A stretch of DNA of 64,000 bases. Origin: CAZQKW01 sp964594075 (lineage in GTDB: Bacteria; Desulfobacterota; WTBG01; CAIYCZ01). The stretch spans positions 59,902 through 123,901 of the forward strand of contig CAZQKW010000004.1 of assembly GCA_964594075.1 (NCBI GenBank), written 5' to 3'. Position numbers and translations under genes: made by a program. The notes under the pieces are model-generated. The model had not been told where the DNA came from, ran no database searches, and worked only from the letters and a program-made list of their open reading frames with translations. Numbering within the stretch: position 1 is the first letter of the stretch; each line of letters starts with the position of its first letter. This document shows positions 27,784 to 34,558 of the stretch, piece after piece.

Positions 27784-29325
27784 ATGAAGGCTTTTGCTCA
27801 CTTCACCATCAGACAAAAACTTGCCGCCGGCTATGCGGTGATGTTTCTGTCGGTGCTTACCATAAGTGTTTATGCGGTCATTCAGCTCAACCGTTTTGAT
27901 CGTTTGATAAACACTGCCCTGAGCGTTGATTCGGAAATACTAAAGAATGCAGAGTATCTCATGAACTCGCTGCTCACGCAGGCGAGCAATAATCAAAAAT
28001 ACATGATAACCGGCGACGCTGCCTTCAAGCGGCTGTTTGGCGAAAATGCTGAAGAATTCCTGAAGCGGCTGGATGCACTGGAGGGGCGGGCGCAGACTGA
28101 TCAGCAAAGAGAGGCGATCGCTGCCATACGGACATCATACCAGCGGTATGCCGCGCTGGTAAACAAGGAGTTCCAGACCGAGGGCTTTCTCAACAGAACA
28201 CCCGACAGCACCAAGCAGGAATTAATTGCCGAGATCAGCACTGCCATTGGGAAGCTGAATGAAATCACCCAGCGCGTGCTTGACCGCAAAATGCTCTACT
28301 CGCAGCAGGTGACCAAGACCGGCACCAGAATCGCCCTGCTGTTCACTATTATTGCGGTTGCCGCCGGCATCGGGTTCGGCATCATTATCATTCAGTCGCT
28401 GTATAATCCGCTGCGCAGATTAAAAGAAGGCACACAGGACATATCTCGCGGAAATTTCAATGCCAGGATTCCGATTGAAAGCCGCGATGAACTGGGAGAA
28501 CTGTCTGCGGCATTTAATCAGATGTGCGACCGTCTGCGCGAGCTTGATCAATTGAAGTCGGATTTCATTGCCAATATTACCCATGATCTGAAAACCCCGC
28601 TTGCCTCAATCACCGAGGCTACCCAACTGCTGCGTGAGGGCGTGGGGGGCGCAGTTTCTCCTGAGCAGCAGCACCTGCTGCAGATCATACAGGAAGATGC
28701 TGCTCGGCTGATACGGCTGATTGAAGGCATGATAGATTTAACCAAAATGGAATCAGGGCTGGTGCAGTATAATTTCATACGTGCCGACATAGCGCCGGTT
28801 ATTGCTGAGGCAGTTGAAGCCATGCAGCTTCTTGCGGAAAGCAAACGCATTACACTTACTGCAACGGTTGCGCCGGGCGTACCAAAGTTGCTGATTGACC
28901 GGGAGAAGCTGGGCCAAGCCTTGATTAACCTGTTGAGTAATGCTATAAAATTCACGCCCGCGGGAGGCACAGTCTGCATAAAAGCACAGAGAGTGAACGG
29001 TGAAGAAAAATCAGTGAACAGTGAGCAGTATGCAGTGAATAGTAACGGTGCTGATGCTCAGGACGAGGATTTTGTGGAAATTTCTGTGGCGGATACCGGC
29101 ATGGGCATCGCGGCCGAGGATTTGCCGAAAATTTTTGACAAATTTTTTCAGGGACGCGGCGGCACACAGCAGAAAGGCTCCGGCTTGGGACTGGCAATCG
29201 CCCAGCATATCATTCAGGCGCATGGGGGCAGCATCCGCGCCGCAAGTGAACACGCCCAGGGCGCCACATTCTATATTTTACTGCCGGTTCCCAAACCGCC
29301 GGCAGACATGAGCGCCGCTGCCTGA
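27784..29325 (+). CDS. Sensor histidine kinase, GlrK/QseE-like position
   Basis: 513 residues: membrane helix about 12-33, a periplasmic helical sensor of about 150 residues, a second helix about 183-207, HAMP, HisKA with His267 in NITHDLKTPL, and HATPase with LINLLSNAIKF, VADTGMGI and GSGLGLAIAQHI. All catalytic boxes are present. An in-frame insertion (about residues 403-421) made from imperfect AGTGAACAGT repeats separates the N and G1 boxes. The next genes are a small lipoprotein and a sigma54 regulator, the order of enterobacterial glrK-qseG-glrR. It probably phosphorylates the regulator at 29924. Confidence 0.9.
   Translation: MKAFAHFTIRQKLAAGYAVMFLSVLTISVYAVIQLNRFDRLINTALSVDSEILKNAEYLMNSLLTQASNNQKYMITGDAAFKRLFGENAEEFLKRLDALEGRAQTDQQREAIAAIRTSYQRYAALVNKEFQTEGFLNRTPDSTKQELIAEISTAIGKLNEITQRVLDRKMLYSQQVTKTGTRIALLFTIIAVAAGIGFGIIIIQSLYNPLRRLKEGTQDISRGNFNARIPIESRDELGELSAAFNQMCDRLRELDQLKSDFIANITHDLKTPLASITEATQLLREGVGGAVSPEQQHLLQIIQEDAARLIRLIEGMIDLTKMESGLVQYNFIRADIAPVIAEAVEAMQLLAESKRITLTATVAPGVPKLLIDREKLGQALINLLSNAIKFTPAGGTVCIKAQRVNGEEKSVNSEQYAVNSNGADAQDEDFVEISVADTGMGIAAEDLPKIFDKFFQGRGGTQQKGSGLGLAIAQHIIQAHGGSIRAASEHAQGATFYILLPVPKPPADMSAAA
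28992..29046. repeat. AGTGAACAGT-type repeat inserted inside the kinase gene
   Basis: Three to four imperfect copies of AGTGAACGGT/AGTGAACAGT/AGTGAATAGT occur within the coding frame between the N and G1 boxes of the kinase. A related fragment lies in the intergenic region at about 58257-58266. The frame is preserved and the encoded residues are polar (Ser, Asn, Glu). Confidence 0.6.
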
Positions 29326-29355
29326 GCACGGCGGCGGATAAGAGGAATCACATTA

Positions 29356-29937
29356 ATGACCAGATTCACCGGGCGATGCGTTTACCGTCTGTGCCGGGTG
29401 GTTATACCCGGGCTTTTTATCTGCCTCATGAGCGGCTGCAGTTCTGTTGCCTATCTTGCTGCGCCCCGCGATCAGCAGCTTTCCGCAGATATTGAGCACA
29501 CCTACCGTCAGGGAGCGTATCAGCAGTCCCTTGCGCACTGTGAAGCGCTCATCCACGATTTTCCGGGCAGCCCCTTTTATGCCCAGGCGCTGCTGTATGC
29601 AGGCCTTAACAGCCTGCAACTGCATTACCTTGACGACGACTACCGCAGCGCGCTGCGCTATTTTGAACAGGTTAAAGAGAAGGTTCCCGACAGCCCGCAG
29701 GCTGACCAGGCACAAGCGTGGATTGCAGTGCTGTCGCGCGCGCTTCAGGTTAAGCAGGACCTGCTGAACGCAGAGGCGTTGAATGCCCGCTTCCGGCAGT
29801 CGCTCGATGAGAAAGACCGGCGCCTGGTGAAACTGAAAACCGAAAGCGAAAAGCTTAAAAAAGAAATCGAGCTGCTGAAAAAAGTTGACCTGCAAATGCA
29901 CCAGCAAAAAAGGGACATGAGCAATGCCGGAAGATAG
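29356..29937 (+). CDS. Outer-membrane lipoprotein with TPR-like helices, QseG-like
   Basis: 193 residues. Lipoprotein signal ending LMSGC (Cys28). The mature part has TPR-like helical pairs (YRQGAYQQSLAHCEALIHDFPGSPFYAQALLYAGL) and ends in a coiled coil (about 140-185, KLKTESEKLKKEIELLKK). Similar in size, location and layout to E. coli QseG (YfhG), a lipoprotein that activates its neighbouring kinase from the outer membrane; sequence homology is not proven here. It overlaps the regulator gene by 14 bases, which indicates translational coupling. Confidence 0.75.
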   Translation: MTRFTGRCVYRLCRVVIPGLFICLMSGCSSVAYLAAPRDQQLSADIEHTYRQGAYQQSLAHCEALIHDFPGSPFYAQALLYAGLNSLQLHYLDDDYRSALRYFEQVKEKVPDSPQADQAQAWIAVLSRALQVKQDLLNAEALNARFRQSLDEKDRRLVKLKTESEKLKKEIELLKKVDLQMHQQKRDMSNAGR

Positions 29938-31315
29938 TAACGACAATCGGGCAAAAATTCTGGTGGTGGATGATGAGCCCAATATCCGGGACCTGATAAA
30001 AATACGGCTGACGTCCCTGGGCTATGATGTCATTGAGGCAGCGACCGGTGCGGAAGCCCGTGCCGCAGCCGCACAGGCGGTTCTGGATTTGGCAATCATA
30101 GATTTGAAGCTGGGAGAGACAGAAGACGGGCTGCAGGTCATGGAACAGCTTTTCCTGATAAATCCGCAGATCCCGGTTATCATACTTACCGCGCACGGCA
30201 GCATTGAAAATGCTGTGGCGGCGATTAAAAAAGGGGCCTACAGCTACCTCACCAAGCCTTACAAGCCGGAGGAATTGACGCTGCAGGTAAAAAACGCCCT
30301 GGAAAAGCAGCGCCTGACCAAAGAAATCACCATTCTGAAAGGCATGCTGCAGGAGCGCTTTGCGGTAAAAAATATCATCGGCAAAAGCCCCCAGATGCAG
30401 GAAATTTTAAGCCAGGTGGAGCGCGCCGCCCAAACCGATGCAACCATCATGCTGTATGGGGAGAGCGGCACCGGCAAAGAACTGATTGCCCAGATTATTC
30501 ATCTTCAGAGCCGCCGCTCGCGCGGCCCGTTTGTTGCCATCAATTGCGGCGCAATTCCCGAAGGCCTGTTGGAAAATGAGCTGTTTGGGCATACCCGGGG
30601 AGCCTATACCGATGCCCGCGAAACCAAGATAGGCCTCTTCACGCAGGCTGACAAGGGCACCCTGCTGCTGGATGAAATCGGTGACACCAGCCCGGCGCTG
30701 CAGATAAAACTGCTCCGGGTGCTGCAGGAAAAGGAATTTAAACCATTGGGCGGGGAACGGCCGGTTAAGGTTGATGTGCGCATCATTGCCGCATCAAATA
30801 AAAATCTGCAGGAGGCGGTGGCGCGGGGAACATTCCGCGAAGATCTTTTCTACCGAATTCACGTTGTGCCGATCTACCTGCCCCCTCTGCGCGACCGTAA
30901 GGAGGACATCCCGCCGCTGGTAGAACATTTTATTAAACAATACAGCAAGGAACTGGGCAAAGAAGTCAAGGGACTGACCCCTGCCGCCATGCAGAAACTG
31001 ATGCTTTATCACTGGCCGGGCAATATTCGCGAGCTTAAAAATGTGCTCGAACGGGCGGTCATTCTGACCAGCCACAACCTTATTGATGAACAAGATTTGC
31101 AGCATATGACACACCCTGCAGGCGGAACGGCTGACCGGGCGATATATCGGTCGTTTAAACAGGCAAAAGAGGAATTTGAGAAGGGTTATGTGATTCAGCT
31201 CTTAACCCAGACGCGGGGTAATGTGGTGCAGGCGGCGAAACTGGCGCAGCGCTATCGGGGAGATTTATACCGGCTCATGAAAAAATACGGTTTGAAAGCA
31301 GAGGATTTTAAATAA
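29924..31315 (+). CDS. Sigma54-dependent response regulator, GlrR/QseF-like
   Basis: 463 residues. Receiver domain with Asp60 (LAIIDLKLG), AAA+ domain with Walker A GESGTGKE at 179-186, the L1 loop reading GAYTDA (226-231) instead of GAFTGA, a Walker B GTLLLDEIGD, and a Fis-type helix-turn-helix (QTRGNVVQAAKLAQRYRGDLYRLMKKYGL). The C-terminus resembles E. coli GlrR, whose last part reads GNVTHAARMA...FYKLL. Together with the kinase and lipoprotein upstream it should form one phosphorelay controlling sigma54 promoters, in enteric bacteria linked to envelope stress and a small RNA. The 200 bases after the stop have hairpins but no clear terminator. Confidence 0.92.
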   Translation: MPEDSNDNRAKILVVDDEPNIRDLIKIRLTSLGYDVIEAATGAEARAAAAQAVLDLAIIDLKLGETEDGLQVMEQLFLINPQIPVIILTAHGSIENAVAAIKKGAYSYLTKPYKPEELTLQVKNALEKQRLTKEITILKGMLQERFAVKNIIGKSPQMQEILSQVERAAQTDATIMLYGESGTGKELIAQIIHLQSRRSRGPFVAINCGAIPEGLLENELFGHTRGAYTDARETKIGLFTQADKGTLLLDEIGDTSPALQIKLLRVLQEKEFKPLGGERPVKVDVRIIAASNKNLQEAVARGTFREDLFYRIHVVPIYLPPLRDRKEDIPPLVEHFIKQYSKELGKEVKGLTPAAMQKLMLYHWPGNIRELKNVLERAVILTSHNLIDEQDLQHMTHPAGGTADRAIYRSFKQAKEEFEKGYVIQLLTQTRGNVVQAAKLAQRYRGDLYRLMKKYGLKAEDFK

Positions 31316-31516
31316 GTGCGTCTCCGGGCCGGGGACCGATTGTATCGCCCCCGAGCCTTGACAAATGGTTTAACCGGACAATGGCGCTCTACCAAACGCC
31401 GCCATTGACCTGAATTGAGCTTTGGTCGTGCCGTGCGCCGCAATCAGTCATGACCCCGGGCGGAGTTTGATGAGAAATAGCCGCCGTTTGCCGACGGCCG
31501 GCAACTGAGCGCGACA

Positions 31517-31888
31517 CTATTTTATGCGGACAATGCGAACCTTGAGCGTTGAGCAGCCCACCAGATCTATAGAATATACCTTGTATAACGCATAGAGCGC
31601 AGCGGTACCGATCAGCCCCATCCCCACAAAGGTCTCAATGATGACCAACCCGACCGCAAGCGAGGTGAGGGCTGCGGCCAACAATGCCGGAACCTCCCCG
31701 AAAAAAAATGACAGGACGATGCCCAACACTGCAAGAACTGCAACCACCACTAAGCCGCGTTTGGTTATGATTTTCATGCGCTTGAACTGCAACAGCCTGC
31801 GAGCCAGTTGTTCATCATCAATTAATATTTCATTCTCGTTGTGTTCAATGGCCTTTCTGAGCTCTTCCGTGGTTTTTACCGCGATCAT
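31517..31888 (-). CDS. Small hypothetical membrane protein
   Basis: 123 residues, not recognised. Residues 1-45 are polar (VKTTEELRKAIEHNENEILIDDEQLARRLL), then two membrane segments (about 45-63 and 67-105) and a short basic tail. GAGAGGA lies 6 bases before the ATG. It is convergent with the sigma54 regulator operon and stands alone. Confidence 0.6.
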   Translation of the reverse strand: MIAVKTTEELRKAIEHNENEILIDDEQLARRLLQFKRMKIITKRGLVVVAVLAVLGIVLSFFFGEVPALLAAALTSLAVGLVIIETFVGMGLIGTAALYALYKVYSIDLVGCSTLKVRIVRIK

Positions 31889-31934
31889 GAAAATCCTCTC
31901 CGCACCGGTTCAAAAATACGCTACCCTGATTTAG

Positions 31935-32045
31935 AAGAAAAATGTTTAACTATTTTCTCTGATAGTCCGATACCTGATGTCGGCTGGCAGTTATCAAACC
32001 CCATTACCCCCCTGAAGGCTTGGTCTTTCAGGGGGCTTTTTTATA
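31935..32045 (+). ncRNA. Possible structured small RNA ending in a strong terminator
   Basis: No plus-strand gene precedes the terminator at 32008-32041 (CCCCCTGAA pairing with TTCAGGGGG, then CTTTTTT). Upstream sequence can fold with TGATA pairing to TATCA and CCGA to TCGG around 31962-31999. Only a weak promoter is visible (TTCAAA, 17 bases, TAGAAG). It could instead be the end of an unrecognised transcript. Confidence 0.35.
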
Positions 32046-32057
32046 TGTGGTGATGAT

Positions 32058-32087
32058 TTGACAAATTAAAAAAATATGTTATAAAAT
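32058..32087 (+). promoter_or_regulatory. Sigma70-type promoter of the small-RNA candidate
   Basis: TTGACA at 32058-32063, then TATAAA (32080-32085, 16-base spacer) or TAAAAT (32082-32087, 18-base spacer). Start expected at about 32092. Confidence 0.6.
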
Positions 32088-32091
32088 AGTT

Positions 32092-32164
32092 GAGGGTGTG
32101 AAACCCCTCATGTTCCCCTCTTTTTTTACCCCTGGAACGAGTAACATCGTCCAGGGGTTTTTTT
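32092..32164 (+). ncRNA. Candidate small RNA, about 70-75 nt
   Basis: A consensus promoter is followed within about 70 bases by a strong terminator with no open frame between. Hairpin 1 pairs TGAGGG (32091-32096) with CCCTCA (32105-32110); a single-stranded TGTTCCCCTC plus T7 stretch follows; hairpin 2 pairs CCCCTGGA-CGA (32129-32140) with TCGTCCAGGGG (32147-32157) before a T8 run. The C-rich single-stranded stretch could base-pair with Shine-Dalgarno sequences, as many regulatory RNAs do. It does not match 6S, SRP or tmRNA. Confidence 0.55.
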
Positions 32165-32516
32165 ATGACCCACAACCATGGGCACCGTGATATTCTCCAC
32201 ACCCGCAAAGGTTATACACCCGACCTCCCCTAACCTGTCCTCAGAGGGCCTGTGTCGTAATGGCATTAGATGTCATTCTGCACAAGGTGAAGAATCTTAA
32301 TTGCGACTCAGCCTCCTATCAAGGAGGGGAAAAGTTATCACGTCGGCGCATGGTGCCCCGGGCAGACAGTGCACCATGCAACGGAACCTGCCGCTGCGCA
32401 GGTGCTGAGCGGTGGGGTTATGGCTCAGGAAAACCACCGTGCGCTGATAGTTCACGATGCTTTTTTAATTAAAAACGCACGGGGAACATAGATGAAGTCG
32501 TCTTGCCGCAAAATTT
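32165..32516. other. Gene-free stretch with repeat and hairpin
   Basis: Contains a GTCATTCTG...GAAGAATCTTA repeat copy at 32272-32300 and a hairpin (GCATGGTGC near 32348-32356 pairing with GCACCATGC near 32371-32380). No gene is supported. Confidence 0.5.
32272..32300 (+). repeat. Dispersed repeat, GTCATTCTGAACG family
   Basis: GTCATTCTGCACAAGGTGAAG followed by AATCTTA; a diverged copy in the small-RNA region. Confidence 0.6.
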
Positions 32517-32657
32517 TCAATTGTTTTTTTGCTCAGAGAGTCTGGAAAGGACCTCAATATTTTCACGCATGCGCTTTTGTGTCGCTTTAAAGTTAGCCTT
32601 GTTTTTGCTCCGTTTTCGTTTGCGGATAGATTCAGTCTTTGCAGTATTTGATGCCAC
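32517..32657 (-). CDS. Tiny highly basic protein (46 aa)
   Basis: GTG start at 32657 with a perfect AGGAGG (32667-32672) 9 bases upstream; stop TGA at 32517-32519. The product is 46 residues with 13 Lys/Arg in the first 35, including IRKRKRSKNKANF and QKRMRENIEVL. Strong initiation signals and composition argue for a real gene. It could bind RNA or ribosomes; no family is recognised. It lies alone upstream of the cold-shock region on the opposite strand. Confidence 0.65.
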   Translation of the reverse strand: MASNTAKTESIRKRKRSKNKANFKATQKRMRENIEVLSRLSEQKNN

Positions 32658-33221
32658 TACCTATTTCCTCCTTTTTCCCTTCAGTATTCTCAATAATTAA
32701 TCAAGATGCAGAAAAAATTGTTATTTCAAAAGTAATGTTGCGATTCTTCGCTGCGTTCAGAATGACGCATTTTTTTACCGCAGACGGTCAATATTTCCAT
32801 TGTATCTGTTGATAAATTTTAGCAGCTTACCGCTCTTATGTCACGATAAATTTTAGCTCTGCAGCATGAGACTGCGCGGTAGCAGGGCAGACTCGGCAGC
32901 GGCGTTTTTTACCGTCATTGCGATCAAAAACCCGAAATGTTTTTCAGTAAAAAATTTATTTACATTTATTATATAAAAGGCTATGGTTACCAGCAACAGG
33001 GTATGGTGCTGCATTCTCAGGTTTTAAACGTCGCCTGAGTTGCAGCAAAAATCTGGTGAAAAACAGTCTGTGTTTAGTATTTTTTCACTACGCGAGTTGG
33101 GTTCGGTATTTTGGAGCCCATGCCATTTCGGCCTTGCGCCTGAGCTGTGCAGCTCCACGGCAGCTCTCAAAGTAATGTCCCGACGAGCGGTATTTTATGA
33201 GGAAAGGAGGGATTTGAGAGT
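32658..33221. other. Gap before the cold-shock gene: repeat, direct repeats, long leader
   Basis: A dispersed repeat lies at 32742-32766. GATAAATTTTAGC occurs twice in direct orientation (32811-32823 and 32845-32857). An AT-rich TATTATATAAAA around 32967-32978 could be a -10 region, which would give the cold-shock mRNA a leader of about 240 bases with a GAGCTG/CAGCTC hairpin near 33141-33154. Long structured leaders are common for csp genes. No coding gene is seen. Confidence 0.45.
32742..32766 (-). repeat. Dispersed repeat, GTCATTCTGAACG family
   Basis: GATTCTTCGCTGCGTTCAG followed by AATGAC; nearly identical to the copies at 18718 and 25426. Confidence 0.7.
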
Positions 33222-33425
33222 ATGGCAAAAGGCCGGGTGAAATGGTTTGACAAAAAAAAGGGCTACGGCTTTATTGAGGCCGACGGCCAGGGCGATGTAT
33301 TTGTCCACTACAGCAACATTGAAGGCGACGGGTTCCGTTTGCTGAAAGACGGAGAGCAGGTGAGTTTCGAAGTGGAGAACAGCCCGAAAGGACCGCACGC
33401 AATAAAGGTCAAAAAAGTGGAATAG
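33222..33425 (+). CDS. Cold-shock domain protein (CspA family)
   Basis: 67 residues, the full cold-shock domain: MAKGRVKWFDKKKGYGFIE contains RNP-1 (KGYGFI) and VFVHYSNI is RNP-2. Length and sequence match single-domain nucleic-acid chaperones. AAAGGAGGG lies 9 bases before the ATG. The terminator follows 29 bases after the stop. A single-gene unit with a long leader. Confidence 0.97.
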   Translation: MAKGRVKWFDKKKGYGFIEADGQGDVFVHYSNIEGDGFRLLKDGEQVSFEVENSPKGPHAIKVKKVE

Positions 33426-33453
33426 CCGCACCATTTATGAAAGCACGACACAT

Positions 33454-33483
33454 GCGCCCGAATGCACGTTTGGGCGCTTTTTT
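33454..33483 (+). terminator. Rho-independent terminator of the cold-shock gene
   Basis: GCGCCC (33454-33459) pairs with GGGCGC (33472-33477) and extends through AA/TT; a TTTTTT run follows. Confidence 0.85.
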
Positions 33484-33571
33484 ATTCTTCGCACGTCCCC
33501 CCACAACCTGGTGCCACCGCTATTGTGTTGTTAATAATCCACCGCATAGAATTAAGGCCCGTTAAACCTTG

Positions 33572-33920
33572 CCAAAAAAACCGGACTTTCCCCATAATAT
33601 TTTATCGCTGGCGATGAAGAAGCGCCTGGGGGTTTTTCTCTGCCGCACCAATCTGCTCATCCGCCGGCATCACGACCCCGGCACCGTGCGTATTCTGCCC
33701 CGGGCAGGCAGCCGGTAGAGCCTTCGTCACCGGCAATGCAGAGGGTCTGGGGACTGCATAATATACCAGCACCTGCCGTGTTCCTGGCACAGACGGTTGT
33801 GTTGTGGCAATGAAAAACCCCCAGACGCTTCTGTTTTGATCTTCCCCATTATTCCCCGTGCGTTTCGGTGTTTTCGTGCAGGTTACCCGAATTGCAGGGC
33901 TAATTTTTGCGGAACGTCCC
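33572..33920 (-). repeat. Large palindromic repeat, copy A (fullest copy, minus orientation)
   Basis: A region of about 345 bp between the csp and marR genes. Internal 20-bp arms GAAGCGCCTGGGGG...TTTTTC (33619-33638) and its inverse (33822-33841) match at 19 of 20 positions. Reverse-complemented, it aligns along its length with copy B at 41150 and with the ends of copies C (58034) and D (60925). No coding potential is seen. Short similar ends (GGACTTTCC and GGACGTTCC) hint at terminal inverted repeats. Confidence 0.7.
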
Positions 33921-33935
33921 GCCCAAAAAAATTCC

Positions 33936-33964
33936 TTGACAGAATTATTTAAAAAAATTAATAT
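33936..33964 (+). promoter_or_regulatory. Sigma70-type promoter of marR
   Basis: Consensus TTGACA (33936-33941), a 17-base spacer, then TAATAT (33959-33964). The transcript would start near 33971. Confidence 0.7.
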
Positions 33965-33978
33965 TCCGTTATCGGAAT
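33963..33978. promoter_or_regulatory. Probable operator, ATTCCG-TTAT-CGGAAT palindrome
   Basis: A perfect 6-bp inverted repeat with a 4-base centre overlaps the -10 hexamer and start point of the marR promoter. MarR proteins usually bind such 16-20 bp palindromes, so autorepression of the whole downstream run is likely. Confidence 0.55.
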
Positions 33979-34072
33979 TTCCGTAATTGAAAATATTGCG
34001 TTCCAGGACGTTTCGGCAAACAGTATTTTTGTTTAGCATCACTCCCAAAATTTTTCCTTAACGGGCTGTGCC

Positions 34073-34525
34073 ATGACCAAAAAAGTTGACGCGCTTGACA
34101 CCAAGCTGTTGATTGTCAGAGATTTCATTGATGAGTTTTACAATAAAACCATATTTCAAAAAGGGAGCAGCAATGCCGCATCGGATTTGACGCCTTCTGT
34201 CATAAAAGCCCTGTTTGCCTTTTCTGATGAAAACCAAGCCTATCCCATCGGCGAGCTGGGAAGATATGCGCGGGTCAAAAGTTCTACCATTACCGATATG
34301 GTTGACCGTCTGGAACGTGACGGGATTGCGGAACGGTTTAAGGAAGACGGCGACCGGCGCGTGATCAAGGTGCGGCTCACTGCAAAAGGCAAAAAGCTGC
34401 GCCGAGAATTCAGCCAGAAACGGCGGCAGGAGTTCGCAGCGCTCTTTGCAAAATTGGACCCAAGCGAACAGGAGCAGCTTCTCCATCATCTGGAAGGCGC
34501 GTATCAGATATTAAAAAAGATTTAA
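34073..34525 (+). CDS. MarR-family transcriptional regulator
   Basis: 150 residues with the MarR winged helix: helix-turn-helix YPIGELGRYARVKSSTITDMVDRLERDGI (about 58-88) and the wing with EDGDRRVIKVRLTAKGKKL including the conserved D-x-R. Long N- and C-terminal helices provide the dimer interface. The ligand is unknown. It is first in a run of ten plus-strand genes and is preceded by a consensus promoter with a palindrome over the start site, so it is the probable local regulator of the reductase/ferredoxin operon. Confidence 0.9.
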   Translation: MTKKVDALDTKLLIVRDFIDEFYNKTIFQKGSSNAASDLTPSVIKALFAFSDENQAYPIGELGRYARVKSSTITDMVDRLERDGIAERFKEDGDRRVIKVRLTAKGKKLRREFSQKRRQEFAALFAKLDPSEQEQLLHHLEGAYQILKKI

Positions 34526-34558
34526 CGTGATACTGCTGGATAAAAGGAAAGGTAAACA

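Noticed and set aside
32348..32380. Hairpin GCATGGTGC...GCACCATGC considered as tRNA or terminator
   Set aside because: There is no cloverleaf and no T-run; it is just a palindrome in a gene-free stretch.
32503..32700. Plus-strand 65-codon frame
   Set aside because: It is antisense to the tiny basic protein whose start signals are much better.
33602..34048. Minus-strand 148-codon frame upstream of marR
   Set aside because: It runs through palindromic repeat copy A and the marR promoter; coding potential is a by-product of the repeat.
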